A stretch of DNA of 64,000 nucleotides, taken from positions 2,693,501 to 2,757,500 of the forward strand of contig SPDT01000006.1 of NCBI GenBank assembly GCA_008477525.1, in the 5' to 3' direction. Of this stretch, positions 1 through 12,989 are shown in pieces (within the stretch, counting starts at the first letter, position 1; the number at the start of each line of letters is the position of its first letter). This stretch comes from Hypomyces perniciosus. Lineage: Eukaryota > Ascomycota > Sordariomycetes > Hypocreales > Hypocreaceae. The translations under genes and the position numbers were made by a program. The notes under the pieces were generated by a model, which saw only the letters and a list, made by a program, of their open reading frames with translations, was not told the origin of the DNA and did not search any database.

Positions 1-3000
1 TATCGATGGAGATCTATATAGCACAGGTATAAAGAGGCGAGCGAGAACTCGGCGTTAGCGGATGATTTCAGGTATGGGCACTGCTACTCATGTTCTTCGT
101 TGCATGGAGAAGAGGAAACAGCGGCCAAGGAGGTAGAGGATTGCCAAGTAGACGAGATGAGGTGAAAAGAGTAACGAAAACAGAGCCAAAAAGTGGGAAA
201 TACGAATTGTATGGGGCGTCAAAACAACGAGTTGTGATGGTGCTCCAGAGAGGAGAAGGTGTTGGAAGAGGCATCACGAGTTGGATAGGTACATACCATG
301 CCGGTATTACAACCGGGAAGTTGGGGAACTTCATGATCAATGGTCGTACAATTTTCTTTTCCACTGTTATTACCATTAGTCACTCCCCAGGCTACTAATA
401 TTGCACTCCGTTTCTTCTCGCTAATATCTCAATATAATTTCCTCTCTTCTTCCAAACCCATTTCCATCAATAGAATGAAGCATATCACCTTATTTCCCCC
501 TCGGGTCTTTATACTCTGTCTCACCTCTACTAACATCATAAAGCCAAGTTAGTAACATCTACTGTCAAAGAGTGATGGCCTAAAGCAAAGTGTCTTTCCC
601 TCCATAGGATACATCCGGCACTAGAAAGCGCATCGACTGATAACTCTTACAAACATAAGTACTTAAGAAGTGCTCATATTCCCGCTTATTGGCTTTAAAA
701 GAACTAGATATAAGACTATTGACATTCTTGTAAGGCTATCAGGGGAAGTAAAGTCACGGAAATTGAAACCAAGAGGTAATGGAAAATACAAGAGGAGGCT
801 ATCCCTCCAGATGATGTCTCGAACTCGGCAAGAGCCTAACCAAATGCATGACAAATACGATCATACAGAGCGTAGTAATCAATCCTAAGAATAGGCAAGT
901 CAGTGGAATCAACACAGCCAACCTAACAAGACTAGCATCTGATCATACAACAACTTCAGGATAGGCAAGCATCCTCGGGAGATTGATCATTCTACAACAC
1001 AATACCGGTTTAGCTTACATCTCACATGAGAAGTATACATTAGTCTACCACGGTATAACACTACAAAGCTCACAGAGGGGCGTGGCGTTTTCTCTTGTCC
1101 TCGAAGTGAGAAAGGGGGGTCCCTCTATTTACATGCAGTCTTCGGCCACAAAGACGGAAGACGGAGACATCCCCTTCAAAGTCCGGATAAGCCATGATCT
1201 CTCGTCCAACAAAATGAGCCATCACGGCCACGAAGTGGAGCAAAGTAAGAGAGAACGCGTACATAGTCTACGAGTCCATTATGCTTAGACTAAGCCTCCC
1301 GGGAAAAAAGGCATCGCCACCTAAGTTTTCTCACTCTAAGAGGTCACTACCCGCCCTTGGTTTCAAAGTATGCAGCATGATCACCTCCATCTCCATAAAT
1401 AGACACCCTCTCCTCCGAAGACCCCGAAGCGTATGTATCATCTCTCAATTCACCCACTCCTCGCTCCGTCGTCGGGTCCCCCGTGACTCATTAGTATCAC
1501 CAATGCTCATCGTTGCCAAGGCAATAACGAGGACGGCTGTTAGACTGTCGATCCGCTGCATTCGTTTCAGAAACAAGACCAGATACAAACGCGCATCAAC
1601 AAGTTGCGGCAGGCAAGCAGCAAATCAATGCGTAGAGTCCATATGTCCTCGTAAAAGTCCACACGCCACGCCCACAAAACACCCCCCCTTGAAGTCCGTT
1701 GAGGGAGAGTCTTCCTCACCGCCATATAATCAGCCCGGGGGAATTTCCTTTCATTCGTGGATGGCACCCACAAAAGTCTCCAGCAAAAGCGAGAACCGAC
1801 GCCATGGCAAGGATCCAAGGAAGAAAATAAGAAAAAATAACATCACACGCGTCGGATGAGAATGAAGTGATTCGTAGCGATCCGTGTACGTACACTTGTA
1901 TGTACAAATGCTTGGGGTGCTTAGACGACACACCCTCCCGTGCCAATGGTATCACTTGATCTCGCAGGCAGCAGACAGGCAGGGACCAAAAACGGGTATC
2001 CATTCAGAATGGTGCTTGTTGCTTATGGCCCCGTCGTCCCGTCGTACGTTTGCAGTAGCATGCAGCTGTCCGTTGGATTGGATAAGCCAAGGGTTGACTG
2101 ATCAAGTTTGCGAAGTTCACGCAAGTAGTACTTGTGGAGGCGATGCCGCAGAGGGGCAAGAAGATCGAAGAGCTTGCATATCTTTGCAGCAGGGAATCGT
2201 TTTTCGGTACCAATTGAAACATGTTGCGAGAGGAAGCCTCAGTGATAAGGCATTGAAAGTCCATGAAGATGGTTTGTTGTGTGTCGTACGCTGACAAGCT
2301 TGTGTCGGTTGCCATCCCTGTCATCCACCTTTCCCGAGTCACTCCGACAGACAAACAAACGGCTTTGCCCACGCTGTGCTTCGTACAACGTCAATTCTTG
2401 ATTCCACTTGCTGCAACCGGCCATGCCATGGATATTTGTGCCAACACTGGCCTCGTCCTTGAAAAAAAATAGCATCACTGTTCTAGCTCTTATCTGGAGA
2501 AGTCATGATTGGAGTTCGCGGCATCGTCAGGCCCCATCAAGATGCATCCGCGATTCACCGCCACTCGCCACCCTTGTGCCCCGTCAAGGGCACCACCAAC
2601 CTGTGGCGGTGATTAAGTTGGTTTGACCACTCGTACTACGAGAAAGTCCGGTTCGCGATCCCCGATGTAGGAGGATGGAGTCTCCAGAAACTCGGTTTCA
2701 GTGACTCATCCGTGCAAGCCTCCCGCGATGAGACGAGCGAGCGCGGATCTTTTGCTCGCCTGCGCACAGTGTCTGTCGCAGCTAGTAGTAGTAGTATCTT
2801 CGACGCTCGTATCCTATGTAAGTACGAAGCAGGCATGGAGCAAACCAATTCCACCAACATCATCGTCTGGAGTTCGCATCCATCTCCATCTGCTAGCAGG
2901 TCGTGCTCGCCGGTGGAGCTTTACCTGTAACCATGATCAGCCGCGCGATCGCGAGGTTTATTTGGGGGCTCGCATCGCCGTGAATTCCATACCATGTCCC

Positions 3001-6000
3001 TGACTACCAAGGCACTAATCGCCATGGTGCGGTCCGTCCTTGAGGCAGAATCGATCGATGGAGGATGCCAAAGCCAGGATCCTGCTGCTGACCGCACATT
3101 CAAACTGCGCAAGAGCCCGGCTCAGCTCGCGATTAGCGTAGAACCATGACATCGTCTATTTAACGCCAAACAGGGCATCCCCAGTCTTGACGGTGGTCGT
3201 AGTGTTGAAAATTTCTTCTTTTCTTTGTTCTCTTCTTCTTTGCCGAAAATAGCTCGTCGATTGTATCAGATAGAGTCCATTGTATGTACGCTCAGAGTCA
3301 GTACGGGTGGGCCCATGCAATCTTCGCCTAGACGCACAGGATTAGGCTCAGACATGGTTACAAACTAACATCAACTACTACACAAAACTTGTACGCGAGG
3401 ATGTAGAATGACACGATTCATCGTCAGAGGAAAAAATTGGATGATGAACAAGCAAAACACTTGGGTGAGGATACGAGGACCTGGCTTAGTCAACGTAACC
3501 GTCGGAGAAAGACGGTTCAGCTGTGGCTGCGGTGTTTTGTGACTCGCCCATGGATGGACGGCCGGTGGATGAGAGATGAGACAAATTCAACGCCGAGCCA
3601 ACCAACAAATACACTGAGCAGTATCGTCGTAATGCTACGTACCTGCATGTCTGGAGTAGAACGTTGCAGATCTCCATCTCCAAAAAACCCTGACAAAGCG
3701 AAGCCGGTCAAGCTGTTGAGTGTCGTCCGGACGTTGGGGGCATAGTACGTATGGGGGTCACAGAATGATTGTCAAGCCGAGCACTATCAAGCCGTCTCGT
3801 CTGAGTGCAAGTGGCGATACCGAGGCCGTTAGCATTCGGCCCCATAAGCAGACGAGGTCCGGTTTGTCGTAATGCGGTTCCTGTCCACGGGACAATGTGA
3901 CAAATCTTCCATAATGTTGAGCCAGATAACAGCCCGGAGGAATCACAGAGTCCGTCTTGACATGGCCAAGATAACCAGCGTAGCACGTAGCATGGTTCAC
4001 GGGGGCTGTGAAGCAACAAACAGCCCCAATTCGTGTGAGTGAAAATACTCTTTAGGGAAGGCGGACGGGAAGGCGAAGCGTTTTGGGCCTCACAACCAGT
4101 CGCCTCATCGGTCTTGATTGGACAAGCATGCATCTCGGGCCTCTGTTTGTGGCCGTTTGGGACGCCGTTTGCAACGGGCCCACGAGATGTACTTTGCCGG
4201 GGGAAGCACCCAAACGGATATCACCGTCTCGTCTTCCGGACCAAGGCATCCAAAGACGGAAGGGCGAAAGCTCCAACTGGGTCGAGGAGGGCTCGCGATG
4301 GCGTCTGAGACGAGGGCCCAAGAAGTGAGAAAGTAGTGTCGGTGCCTAACGAGACGAGGACGCGCACGCGTCATGAGCAGCCAAACAGAGGCATCCTGTT
4401 GCGTAAAGCAGAAACACACCGACAAAACAGAGAGAGAGGTGCGGCGGAGAAATGGTGCGAGACGTCGGCGACCCTCATGGCCGCCCGATATGCGGCCATG
4501 AGCACAGTGGAGCTTCAAGTCTGCGTCGAGCGCCTTGGTTGGATCGAGCAGAGAGACGGTCGTGTTAAAAATACGCACCAGCCACTGCACCGGCTGGCGC
4601 GGATTGGCGCAGGATAGGCTATGCGAAGACGGGCAGTTGTACGTTTTGGAGGGAGGGAGGATGTACGGAGCACGGAGTATGGGCGTGCCATACGGCGTAC
4701 GTCTCGTCGCAGGCGTGAGCATGAGCGCGGCGCGAGTCCTCGGAGATGGAGCGTGATTAATAACATTTCATACAGGTCTCCATTCCCAGTGGGTTGAGAC
4801 CATTCTCTTGGCTACTGCGTGGCCTGATTCGACGGATAAGCAGCAAGGACGTTAGTGTGCAGGGAGGACGGACGAGGAGAGGAAAAGGCCGAAAGAGGGC
4901 AAAGTGGGAGAGGGCATGTTGGAGCGAATGCTCCAAAGTTGGCACTTCGGGGATACTTCGTATGCCAAGTAAAACGTCCAGCGCGCCAAGTATCTCACAT
5001 AAGCAAGTGTCAGAGGGTGGTGTGGTTGCTGGCAGTTTACCAGACCCTGAGTGGCTAGCGGTACGGATGTCTCACAATGTACCTCAGTGGCAAAGTTATT
5101 TACAGAGGTACCTCTTCAGCACTTCATGCCTCAGGTGGAGGGCCCAGTGCGGGAGAGCCAACCATATTGGGCATAGAGCCCAGACCACCATCTTCTCGCC
5201 TGATGGACGCCAGAGCCATGCTGCCCCCTCACCAGCAGCCCAGCATCTGCCTATCGATTTGAGGGTCTCTCTGCTCCTGTGACGACTCTTAGCGGACGCC
5301 GATACGATGGACCGATGGAGGGGGAGGGGGGACATTCGGAGAACTGGGGGGGTAACAGCCAGAGAGAAAGTGTGCGCATACATCCAGCGACTCACGAGCT
5401 CGCAAAACCGAGTTTGCGGCGAATAGGGTGCAAGGCCGTTTTGTCAGACCACTCCCTCCGTCTCGACAGCTCACAAGTCGCTGTTGTACATACATATGTC
5501 AAGCAGGCGATACGCACTATCACGCCAGCTGCACTCTCAGCGGCGCAATGTGCGCACTATTGTGCAGACAAAGCATCTGAGTGGCCGCAAGCCAGCGGGT
5601 ATGGCGCCCACCCGATGTCCCGGGCTGCGCGGGAGCGAATATCGACGACCACCTGCTCCTCTTTCTGGGCAGCACTTGTGTTGGTGGCCAGGTTAGGTAG
5701 CGGGCCGTTTGTGCCCAACCTGAGGGAAGGCAATCCTGCGCTCTGATTCGGCATCGTCTGTCTCGAAGCTCGTCACCTCATTGCTCATCGTCCGTTGCTC
5801 TGCCTTCTGGCCTTGCGGATTCCTTCCGACAAGACATCTAGACACACGCCAAGCACCATTGACGAAGCTCATTCGTTTTCAGTACCCACCCTGCTTCCCA
5901 CTCGTCGAGTTGAGTGGGTTGATGACCGACGAGGCCATCGCAACAGCTGAGTGTTGTTGATGTTGTGTGTGACTGGAAGCGCCGACTGCAAGTTCCTCAC

Positions 6001-6640
6001 CAGGTCAACCGGAGGCAACTCGTCCATTTCCGTCACCAGAGACGCCGGGCTTTTTCAGCGTTTCATCCCAGGTGTGGAGGATGAGTATTGTTCTTGATCG
6101 AGACCTTGCCGAGGCCGAATGCTACTGACCACTGACATGTCCGTCGAGTCCCATCCCGAGTGCCACACGGGATGGGAGTGATGGAGCTGGGAGGCTAGTA
6201 GGGCCAGGATTAACTTATCACGCCAGCTGGGCATGGTGAGAAGAGTAAAGAAGAGGCCATGACATACTGCATACATCTACATACAGTACATGCGATACGA
6301 TACATGCCCACCTGAGGGTCCATTATTGATAAACGGGTACTTCGTACTCCGTGTGCTCGGTACGTACGAAGTACGCACGCACTCCCACATACATAATACT
6401 ATTACCGTCGTACAGGCGCAAGTCCTCGCAAATCGTACATTAGTACAGTGCAAAGAGTTACATACATGCATGCATACATACACGACAGTACCCTTGTTCC
6501 CCGGGTCAGACCCAGACCCATCAGCGAAGCCCGTTTGAGCCTGACTTGGCTGAGCCCACAGGGCACCATCACCACCACCACGGCCAGATTAAGCACACAC
6601 ATACATACATAGATAGATACGAAGTACTTGCGTACATGCG

Positions 6641-6671
<31 letters not shown>

Positions 6672-7153
6672 GGCAGCCCGAAGCATGGGATACCTCCTCG
6701 GGGGATGAACATACATAGCAGCCCAAGTTTGGCCCAGGGGATCGACAAGAGGAAGCACTTACTCGTACGCTCTTGGCCCTCATTCGTCGTCGACATCCCG
6801 CGCTGTGTCGTGGGCGAAGGCTTATCCTCAGGCCACCCTGTACTTTGTACTGTACCGTAGCATCAGGTCTGCATGGAGGTATGCTTAGTACTGCTGTGTA
6901 GGTAATGGATGAAACGAGCGAGACGTCGCAAGGACAAGAGTTGTGTGTGTTGTTGGCACGAGCGTGGGATGCCCATTGCTTGCTAAGCCCCATGGTGCCA
7001 ATAATGGCAGCCGAGGCGGCAAGCATGACTTCTGGGTGGCCTTGGGAGGTCTCGAGTCTCCCCCATAGGTACGGAGTACGGAGTACCGGCCCTCTAATCC
7101 ACCCGCCACAGAGGCAAGTACCTCCACCCCCCACAGCACCAGCACAACAAATG
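1..7153. other. Gene-free left region with microsatellites
   Basis: No open frame here looks like a protein I recognise, and none can be joined to others by convincing splice sites. The longest frames (for example 1281-1859 on the plus strand and 4105-4722 on the minus strand) have biased, low-information composition. The stretch holds short simple repeats and several copies of a GTAC-NNN-GTAC element, densest between about 6330 and 7190. It probably serves as upstream sequence of the bZIP gene and of a gene outside the window. A lineage-specific gene or a non-coding RNA cannot be excluded. Confidence 0.5.
6641..6670 (+). repeat. (TACA)n microsatellite
   Basis: About seven uninterrupted TACA units end at a TATGG junction. 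Shorter ACAT and GATA runs lie just upstream (about 6596-6618). The repeat opens artificial long frames on both strands. Confidence 0.9.
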
Positions 7154-8219
7154 GCAGCAGACAGGACGCCCCGCGAGTGTACTCCGTACATATAATTGAA
7201 ATCCCCTCCTCCCTCCAACTGCCTCGTTTTTCTGTATCCCAACTTTTATACGAGAAGTCCTCAGTGCTCTTTGTGCAGCTTTTCTTTCTTGCTGTGCTAG
7301 TTGTTCCGAACAGCAGCAAGGAGAGGCACAGAGCAGAAGTAGCAGAGGCAGAAACACCTGTGTTACCAGATTGAGTCCAGTGAGTCCGCTCTCGGTTTGT
7401 CTTTGGCCCCTCTCCTCTCCCTCCAACAAGGCGATTGTTTACTCTATTCCATTTATTTGAATTTTTATTTTTATTTTTATTTTCATTTGTATTTTTTTTC
7501 TTGGTTGTATCCTTTTGTATCTTGGCTGTTGTTCGTCCCTCCCACCAGCCAGTCGCCTGTCGCCTGTCTGTCTCCTCTGTCTCTGTCTCTGTCTCTGTCC
7601 GCACCAAGCCCGTCATCCCGCACTTAAACCCCCCCCACAGCGCTCTTCTAGTTTTTCGTGTCTGCTTTTTGCCCTGCCTCCCACATTCTAACTCCTCCCC
7701 ACCACCAAAGCACCAAGAGAGGCCCAACCTTAGCGACCACCACTACTACTAAGGAGCACTACCACCACTGCTACTACTTACACCCTTAATCCCTCGACTC
7801 CCTCCTTCGCTTACTCCCGCAACCTCCTCACTCCTCCATCACATCACGACTTAATGACCTGCCCGTGTTCTGCCATTTGCTTCCTTGACGACTCCGCCTC
7901 TGCACGCATCTTATAACATAACGCCGTCACGATTTTACGATCTCTTCGTTTTTGTTGCACCTTCACACACTGTCCTCAACCCCGCCTCTGCCTCTGACCA
8001 GCAGCCCTCAAAAAGCCATCGACGCAAACTTGACCGCCATCCGCTAACATCATTCTTCGTTGGGATTATCAGGACAGCACTTACGACTTCATTTCTCCCA
8101 CCCATCTCCCTGGCCATTCCTGAACCCCTCGATCCTCTGACGTCGATTTTTTCATCTTTTACACTTGCTTCACACACCACACCTCTCACTTACACCCCAA
8201 AACCGTCACATCAGTCACA
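7154..8219 (+). promoter_or_regulatory. Long CT-rich leader/promoter of the bZIP gene
   Basis: This kilobase is strongly pyrimidine-rich on the coding strand, with (TTTTTA)n around 7461-7491 and (TCTCTG)n around 7574-7599. Between the ATG at 7151 and the bZIP start at 8220 it contains only one ATG, at 7854. Random sequence of this length would hold roughly sixteen. I infer a long transcribed 5' leader. The transcription start is not visible, and a 5' UTR intron is possible. Confidence 0.55.
7854..7916 (+). promoter_or_regulatory. Single upstream ORF of the bZIP leader (20 codons)
   Basis: This is the only ATG in the 1066 bases before the bZIP start. It opens 20 codons, beginning M-T-C-P-C and ending R-I-L, and stops with TAA 303 bases before the main ATG. 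That spacing would allow re-initiation. Regulation by this uORF is inferred from position only. Confidence 0.45.
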
Positions 8220-10087
8220 ATGGATACCTTTTATCCTTCAGCGTCTCTCGCCGTGGACACAGCCCATGCGCAGAAATACTTCAAGGAGGAGGACACCGTT
8301 TTGGAGGACGGCATTCTCGACCACAATGCCATGGACTCTGGCTTAGATCTTTCCCCGCCTATGGCTGACAGCCGGAGAGAGTCTTTCGCCATGGCTGGCG
8401 CTCCCCTCTTCTCACCCAAGACGGAGGATTGGCACTCGGTCGACATGCAGTCACTTCCCTCCAACAACCCCTTCTTCGAATCCCACAGCTCCAACCCGTT
8501 CATGCGTTTCGATCAGCCCTCCGCAAACCCTTTCATGTCCCCTGTCCCTGTCAGCAACCCCTGGGCGATGAACGGAGGCTCAGCAGCTGGCACCCCCTTC
8601 CAGGCGCGCTTCGACGGCTTGTCCGAGTTTGACGCCTCCGTCTTCCGGGGCGCCATCCATGCTCCCACTCCTTTCCCCAACACTGCCGGCAACATGTTCG
8701 CCTCTCTGGGCTCCGACAACCAGTCGATGCAGACGTCCGACGGCCAGCCTGCTGCTAAAAAGATGCGGCCGAACAGCCCCGCCATCCGTTCGCATAATGA
8801 CCTGCGACGTGGCGACGGCATCCGCAAGAAGAACGCTCGCTTTGAAATCCCTGCTGAGCGAAACTTGAGCAACATTGATCAGTTGATCTCTCAGTCTACG
8901 GATGAACAGGAGATCAAGGAGCTTAAGCAGCAGAAGCGCCTCCTGCGGAACCGACAAGCTGCGTAAGTAGTATCCCCCCCTTGACCATGATATGGATATA
9001 ACTGACATTTCCCACCAGTCTGGACTCTAGGCAGCGCAAGAAGCAACACACTGAGCGCCTGGAAGATGAGAAGAAGCAGTTCACTGTTGTCATCAGCGAC
9101 ATGGAAGAGGAGGTGGCCACTCTCAAGGCCCAACTGGAGCAGCTCAGACTCGAAAAGCAGGAGTGCGTCAACTACATTGAGAACCTCACGCTTGAGAAGG
9201 ACGAGATGATCCGCACCCACACCATTGAGACGGGTGAGTTGAGGAAGAAGGTTAGCGTCCTTACCGACCACGTCCAGCGCCTTGAAAGCAACGCTATGGC
9301 CACCACCGCAACGAGCGGCAACGCCTTTGCTGACGCTTACGGCGATATGGACGAGGCGATGGAGTTGGCCGGTGCCTGGGACAATGCTGCCTTCCTCAAC
9401 GACTTTACCGCCGAGGAAGTCAAGCCAACCATGATCATGGTACCTGCGAAGAAGAGTGAGAACCCCTTCAGCGCAGAAACCGAAAAGGGTGCCTCTCAGG
9501 GCGGTCTCCTCTTCATGCTTTTCCTTGTCGGTGCCTTTGTCTTGTCTAGCCGCTCGACCCCGTCCATCCCTCGAGTGTCCGAGGACGTCCGCGTCGCCTC
9601 TGCAACACTTCTTGACAACGTCCTCAAGGACGCTGGTGTCAGCGCTCAATCCGCCAGCATGAATGCTATTGCTCCCCAACCCTCCGGCGCCGGCTGGGCT
9701 GCCCCTACTCCCACCAGCATGATGGCCGGCATGGCTTCCGAAGGCGTCGTGACCCCCTCCATGCTCACCGAACTTGGAGACAGCCTCATGCAGCCGACCG
9801 AGGAACAGACCAACGACCAGATCTTTTCCCTCTCAGCGTCTCAATACAACGGAGTCAGCGACCATGATTTCCTCCAGAACGCCCACGACCGAGTGCCAAG
9901 CAAGGCTCGCAAGAACCTGGCTCAAGCGATTGCCGAACTTCGAGCGACGAATAAACAGACAGGTGCTGCCGATGTATACACACGATCTCTTCTCTTTGAC
10001 CAGATCCCCAGCGAAGTTGTTCGAAACTTTGCCAAAATGGTGGCGGAAAGCAATAATGCTCAGAATGCGCACGAAGCAAGATCATGA
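8220..10087 (+). CDS. bZIP transcription factor with a C-terminal hydrophobic segment
   Basis: Two exons (8220-8962 and 9019-10087) encode about 603 residues; the 56-nt intron has a GTAAGT donor and CAG acceptor and falls inside the basic region. After a Ser/Pro/Asn-rich N-terminal half, the basic region (about residues 236-262) carries the bZIP signature N-R-Q-A-A-L-D-S-R, and the intron splits the second Ala codon. A long leucine zipper/coiled coil follows to about residue 330. At about residues 408-424 lies an uncharged stretch, LLFMLFLVGAFVLSS, long enough for one membrane span, with about 180 residues after it. The start is the first ATG after the leader, in a CACAATGG context. The family is a nuclear DNA-binding dimer. 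I do not recognise the exact orthologue, and I infer possible membrane tethering (ATF6-like order) from the hydrophobic segment alone. Confidence 0.85.
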
Positions 10088-11151
10088 CGAACCAAAACAG
10101 AACGAAGATGAAAGTTGAAATCTCACGATGACGAATTTTAACGGCCTCCTTTATCCAATTTGCTGTCTCTTCACCTCTACTTCTCCTTTTTACTTCTCCT
10201 TCTACTCCGACCTTAGCTTTCTCTTCTCTTCGACAAGCTCCACCGCCATCGGATGGGCTGTCATATACTTAAGTCGCTCTTGCGCAGTTTCCTTTCCAGA
10301 CCAGTTGCTCACGCATCAAACAAACCTTTTTCCTTACATCGCTTTCACACGAAACAAAAAAAAGCCATCTACTTTGGAGTCTCACGATTTCTTTGCGGAT
10401 CTAGCGAGCAAGCGTGCATTTGGGATTTTTTTTCTCTTTCTTGGTGTTTTTCATTTCGTCGGTTTTCCTTGCCATCTTGTACTTGGTTGGTTTCATTTTG
10501 CCATTTCCTCATTTTTATGCTTGGGTGGCTGGTGACGGCGAATGGTATGGGACGCACAGCAGGCACATCTACAGGCCCCAGTCCTGAACGGCAGAGCTCT
10601 TGGATATGGAGATCAGGTGCAGATGGATTAGCACCCAGGATTTCGGAACGAGGCATGCCGATGATGATTGACAGAACGGAAATACGGGAACGATTCAGCG
10701 ATGATGAGAATATGTACCGACGATGGTCTATTCTACCACGACACTCTTTTGATGTACCCACCACAGCAGCACATGGGCTTGCCTGGTGGCTTTCATTTGT
10801 AGGCGGCTTTTGTCAAGTATTTAATTTTGGATAAGCAGCTACACTGTTGGCTCGCTTGATGATATTTCATTTACATAGCAGTTACTGTCGAATGTGAATA
10901 TGGACAATGCTCCAACTCCCATTGACGATCAACACCCTGTCTCTTGCATGCTTCCCGTGACTGTCTGTCTGGTGCCAAACCCATGTCTCTTTGATCTCAC
11001 AGCATCTGTTGCTAGGTACCGCTAGACAGCTAAAAACGGCACTTCCCTGGTTCGATATGTGGGAGTATTAGTACGACTACTCTACTACTAGTAATACTAG
11101 CAACTAACTACTAGCATTAAGGTGGTGTGGGAAGCTGAGACACACACGAGT

Positions 11152-11172
11152 CGATGCGATGCGATGCGATGC
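11152..11172 (+). repeat. (CGATG)4 tandem repeat
   Basis: Four consecutive CGATG units plus a partial copy lie in gene-free DNA. Nothing suggests a function. Confidence 0.85.
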
Positions 11173-11318
11173 AGGGCTGTCACCATTGCAGCTGTCTAAG
11201 ACACGGGGAGCCTTGAACATCACACCGCTCGCGCACGAGATGTCATCACATACAAAGACTGCCTTGGGCCGTACGCAAGAGGATGGCTATGTGGCTTTCA
11301 CCTTTGGCAGTGTCTTTT

Positions 11319-11344
11319 GGGGGGGGGGGGGGGGGGGGGGGGGG
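11319..11344 (+). repeat. Poly-G tract, 26 bases
   Basis: An uninterrupted run of 26 G residues lies in the gap between two convergent genes. It could form G-quadruplex structures. Such tracts are also a classic point of length error in assemblies, so the exact length is doubtful. Confidence 0.9.
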
Positions 11345-12989
11345 TTGTGGTGATACATGCCGTCGATAGTGTCTTGGCTGTTCTCCGTATGTACTCCAGA
11401 CCTAATACTACCTAGTAGGGAGTAGAAATAGTAGCACTACTTCGTATCTACTCCGTACATCTGGTGAAGAAACGTCCCTGAATGGGGTGTGAGGTTCTAA
11501 ACCGCGGGCACTATGGGATTTGCTACCAGCTGGTCTAAGCCCTCTATGGAGGGCGAATATACCCCGAAAAGGAAGCATTAGCGGAACGTGGGATGCCTCG
11601 CTATTATTAGTCCTGCCCAAGTACTTAGTGCGATGGCTTACGCATGCTACGCCGTACTATCACAGCTATTCGGACAGCTCGGAAAACACTGGCTGGACGC
11701 TTCTCATCATCACGAGATGCAGGTGTGCATTGATGTTATTAGTTCTAGTTCAAAACGGGAGTTCTATCTATCTATCACAGCAATGCTTCTTTTGGGTAGT
11801 ATCTGCCTGCCTAGCATGGCATCTTCCACCGAGCATTAAGAAAAAAGACATGGATACATATGTACATACGAAGTAGAAGTACTCCGTAGCCTTTGCGGAA
11901 ACACTAGGGAACGGCCCTCCCGTGACTCTGTTTTTTCTCTTGCTCTCTGCGTTCTTATTCGCTGTTATTTCGTCACGCAGACAAAAACCCCGGGACAAAT
12001 CAGAGCAGCGTGATCAGAAGGTCCCTCACTCCCTCCCCAAGTTCACAACAAACACTCACACCCTACCAAAACAAGGGGAAAATAAATGAATCCACCACTC
12101 GCATCTTTTTCTTTCTCGGTTTGTTTTGGTCCACTCTCACATGTGTGTAAATACATACATAGCTATGAAGTATGTATCTATCATACACAGGCACCTCGGC
12201 CCGGTATGCGTGTGTGTGTGTGTGTCGCCAACTCCATGTATATTCCCCCATCCTACGTAACAACGCAGATCTCCATCTCTTCTCCTCTTCGGCGTGTGAA
12301 AACTCTTGTCCCTTGTAAGCCGTCTCCTCCATCTGCGAACGTGCAGCCTCGCCGTTGGACAACCGTTTGCCCCCAAGGCCGCCAAGTCACTCATACTAGG
12401 CCTCGATATCTGGCCGGCCTCCACTGTCCCATCACATTTTTTCTCTCTCATGCTGCTACGTAGGTACGCAGTGTTGTCATGACAAGCAATAACGCGATTG
12501 ATTGGGCATCAAACATGAATGCCTAGTGAAGCAAGGGAAGAGAGAACACTACTAGAAACCAGAGAGCTGTGATCCTTCGCAAGCCACGACGTGTAGTGTG
12601 CATGTACACAGAGGTTCAGTCGAGACCCAGATCTTCGGGACTCTTCCACACGTTGCGCTCATCCAATAATCCCACAAAAAACAACACAAAACAAGACAAT
12701 CGCTTCTGTTGCTGCAGAGCCTGCATACAGGTTACATACATCCACATACCCCAAAACGTCCATACACAGAATACGCCGCGTCCATGTGTCCGGGTTTCGC
12801 AGCAGCACCCCGCAAACGCGAACTTGCAGGGTGGAGGACGAACGGCTTGCTACAGCAGTTGTGATTATTGACCACACGAGGAACAGGAGACACAGCCATG
12901 GCTGCCTCACCGGTGTCCAATCATGAGAGGTGCGGCGAGAAGAGACCGAGAAAACAGTCTCCGGTCTATGAATCTGCCGAGTCGTATCT

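Larger units (their letters stand above)
10088..12989. other. Intergenic region between convergent bZIP and Sel1 genes
   Basis: The first part (10088 to about 10830) is T-rich and is probably the bZIP 3' UTR; its long frames are translations of T-rich sequence. The remainder has short repeats, a G homopolymer and GTAC-type elements near 11438-11458 and 11867-11888. I see no gene. Confidence 0.5.

Noticed and set aside
1281..1859. Plus-strand frame of 192 codons
   Set aside because: Composition is Ser/Arg/Pro-rich without domain, leader or splice context; it looks like a chance frame.
4105..4722. Minus-strand frame of 205 codons
   Set aside because: No recognisable domain; overlaps equally long frames on the other strand.
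6885..7727. Minus-strand frame of 280 codons
   Set aside because: It is antisense to the bZIP leader, and its Thr/Glu and Asn/Lys runs are translations of the microsatellites there.
10128..10834. Hydrophobic plus-strand frames after the bZIP gene
   Set aside because: Phe/Leu/Ser richness comes from T-rich 3' UTR sequence.
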